Shown here in pieces: positions 47,997 to 48,448 of a DNA stretch of 48,448 bases; position 1 is the first letter of the stretch; every line of letters begins with the position of its first letter. The notes below the pieces were generated by a model. That model did not search any database. It saw only the letters and a list, made by a program, of their open reading frames with translations, and had not been told where the DNA came from. The DNA lies in NCBI GenBank assembly GCA_910587295.1, contig CAJULP010000078.1:1-48448 (forward strand). The letters are read 5' to 3'. The position numbers and the translations under genes were made by a program. This DNA is from an uncultured Lachnospiraceae bacterium. GTDB taxonomy: Bacteria > Bacillota > Clostridia > Lachnospirales > Lachnospiraceae.

Positions 47997-48448
47997 ATGG
48001 GACAAAAGAACAATGTTATCTGTAGCTATTTATCAGACGCTGCCGTTTTTGCGGACTTTATCAACGGCAGCATCCATAATGGGGAAAAGGTGGTATCCCC
48101 GGACCGGTTTTCAGACCGGGAGACGGTCACCTGCCAGAAGGAAAGAACAGGGCATCTTCCAACCCGGAAGCCACAGTATGTTGAAAGGCGGCGGGATGTG
48201 TTAAAAGCAGTCTTTCACGATGACTGCTATATCGTGATCGGCATAGAGGCCCAGAACCGGGTGGACTATGCCATGCCGGTCCGGTGCATGGAATACGACG
48301 TCACGGAGTATAAAAGGCAGTTAAGGGAACGAAAGAATAACAGAAATAGAAAGCCCTCCGGGGATGGGTTTTTGTCCGGCATGGAGAAAGGAGAAAAACT
48401 AAATCCTGTCACAACGATCGTGTTTTATCATGGAGAAGAGCCTTATGA
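47997..48448 (+). CDS. Rpn family PD-(D/E)XK nuclease/putative transposase (partial)
   Basis: The first 150 residues are present before the window ends. GAGGAG lies 5 bases before the ATG at 47997. Family features are seen: a start like YLSDAAVFADFINGSI, then the nuclease core ERRRDVLKAVFHDDCYIVIGIEAQNRVDYAMPVRCMEYDVTEY cut here into shorter pieces (RRRDV near 72 with the Asp, IGIEAQNRVDYAMPVR near 88 with Glu), then TTIVFYHGEEPY. Rpn proteins promote recombination and are widespread as accessory genes. The rest lies outside the window. Confidence 0.9.
   Translation, partial: MGQKNNVICSYLSDAAVFADFINGSIHNGEKVVSPDRFSDRETVTCQKERTGHLPTRKPQYVERRRDVLKAVFHDDCYIVIGIEAQNRVDYAMPVRCMEYDVTEYKRQLRERKNNRNRKPSGDGFLSGMEKGEKLNPVTTIVFYHGEEPY

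Noticed and set aside
1..48448. CRISPR arrays, tRNA and rRNA genes
   Set aside because: No regularly spaced direct repeats, cloverleaf with a CCA-type end, or rRNA-like conserved blocks were seen when reading the window.

Overview
The window reads as chromosome of a gut-type Firmicute, most likely family Lachnospiraceae. The basis is the G+C content near 48-50%, strong AGGAGG ribosome sites, frequent TTG/GTG starts, and families typical of that group (DUF5721, DUF3048, DUF4091, Rpn nucleases, GHKL/LytTR two-component pairs). I cannot name the species. No rRNA, tRNA or CRISPR array was recognised.

Layout. 1-1.8 kb is a broken IS66-type insertion sequence. Its tnpC is cut off by a second, unidentified element, and its tnpA is frameshifted in a run of eight C. 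2.1-4.2 kb holds a CD3324-type fragment and a TetR regulator with a textbook promoter leading two membrane genes, the second DUF2871. 4.2-5.5 kb is a CPA2-type cation/proton antiporter. 6-9.1 kb has an orphan Gln/Ser-rich protein and a LytTR regulator/GHKL kinase pair. 9.3-14.1 kb holds a HAD phosphatase, a PadR/HAAS pair, an oligo-1,6-glucosidase and an AraC regulator. 14.2-17.2 kb is a BlaI/BlaR1-like pair with two operator-like dyads. 17.18-17.61 kb is a compound fold-back element, the most unusual structure in the window.

17.7-30.7 kb: an SDR dehydrogenase, an ECF sigma operon with an ABC exporter, a pair of overlapping unknown genes, a YbaK deacylase, a MATE pump, two GNAT-type genes' neighbourhood (one intact here, one broken further on), a FliD-like orphan, a DUF4091 hydrolase, a DUF3048 lipoprotein-like protein and a highly charged coiled-coil protein. 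30.7-40 kb: small genes and a GNAT pseudogene, DUF5721, a second LytTR/GHKL pair followed by a small membrane protein and an ABC exporter, an RmlD-like reductase, a LytTR-DUF3021 pair, and a second ECF sigma operon ending in a zinc-ribbon membrane protein. 40.1-43.1 kb: a four-gene run in which a Spo0B-type kinase and a LytTR regulator flank NfeD and the flotillin FloA. 43.1-48.4 kb: a frameshifted small gene, a decayed AAA-ATPase/nuclease gene, trpS, the KtrB/KtrA potassium system, a DUF2752 protein, a relative of the fold-back repeat, and the start of an Rpn nuclease gene.

How it works together. The region is dominated by self-contained envelope or signal-response modules, each a regulator beside the membrane or transport genes it probably controls: TetR-membrane, LytTR/GHKL-ABC, PadR-HAAS, BlaI-BlaR1, ECF-ABC, ECF-zinc ribbon, LytTR-DUF3021 and kinase-NfeD-FloA-LytTR. 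Mobile or decayed sequences lie at the edges and between modules.
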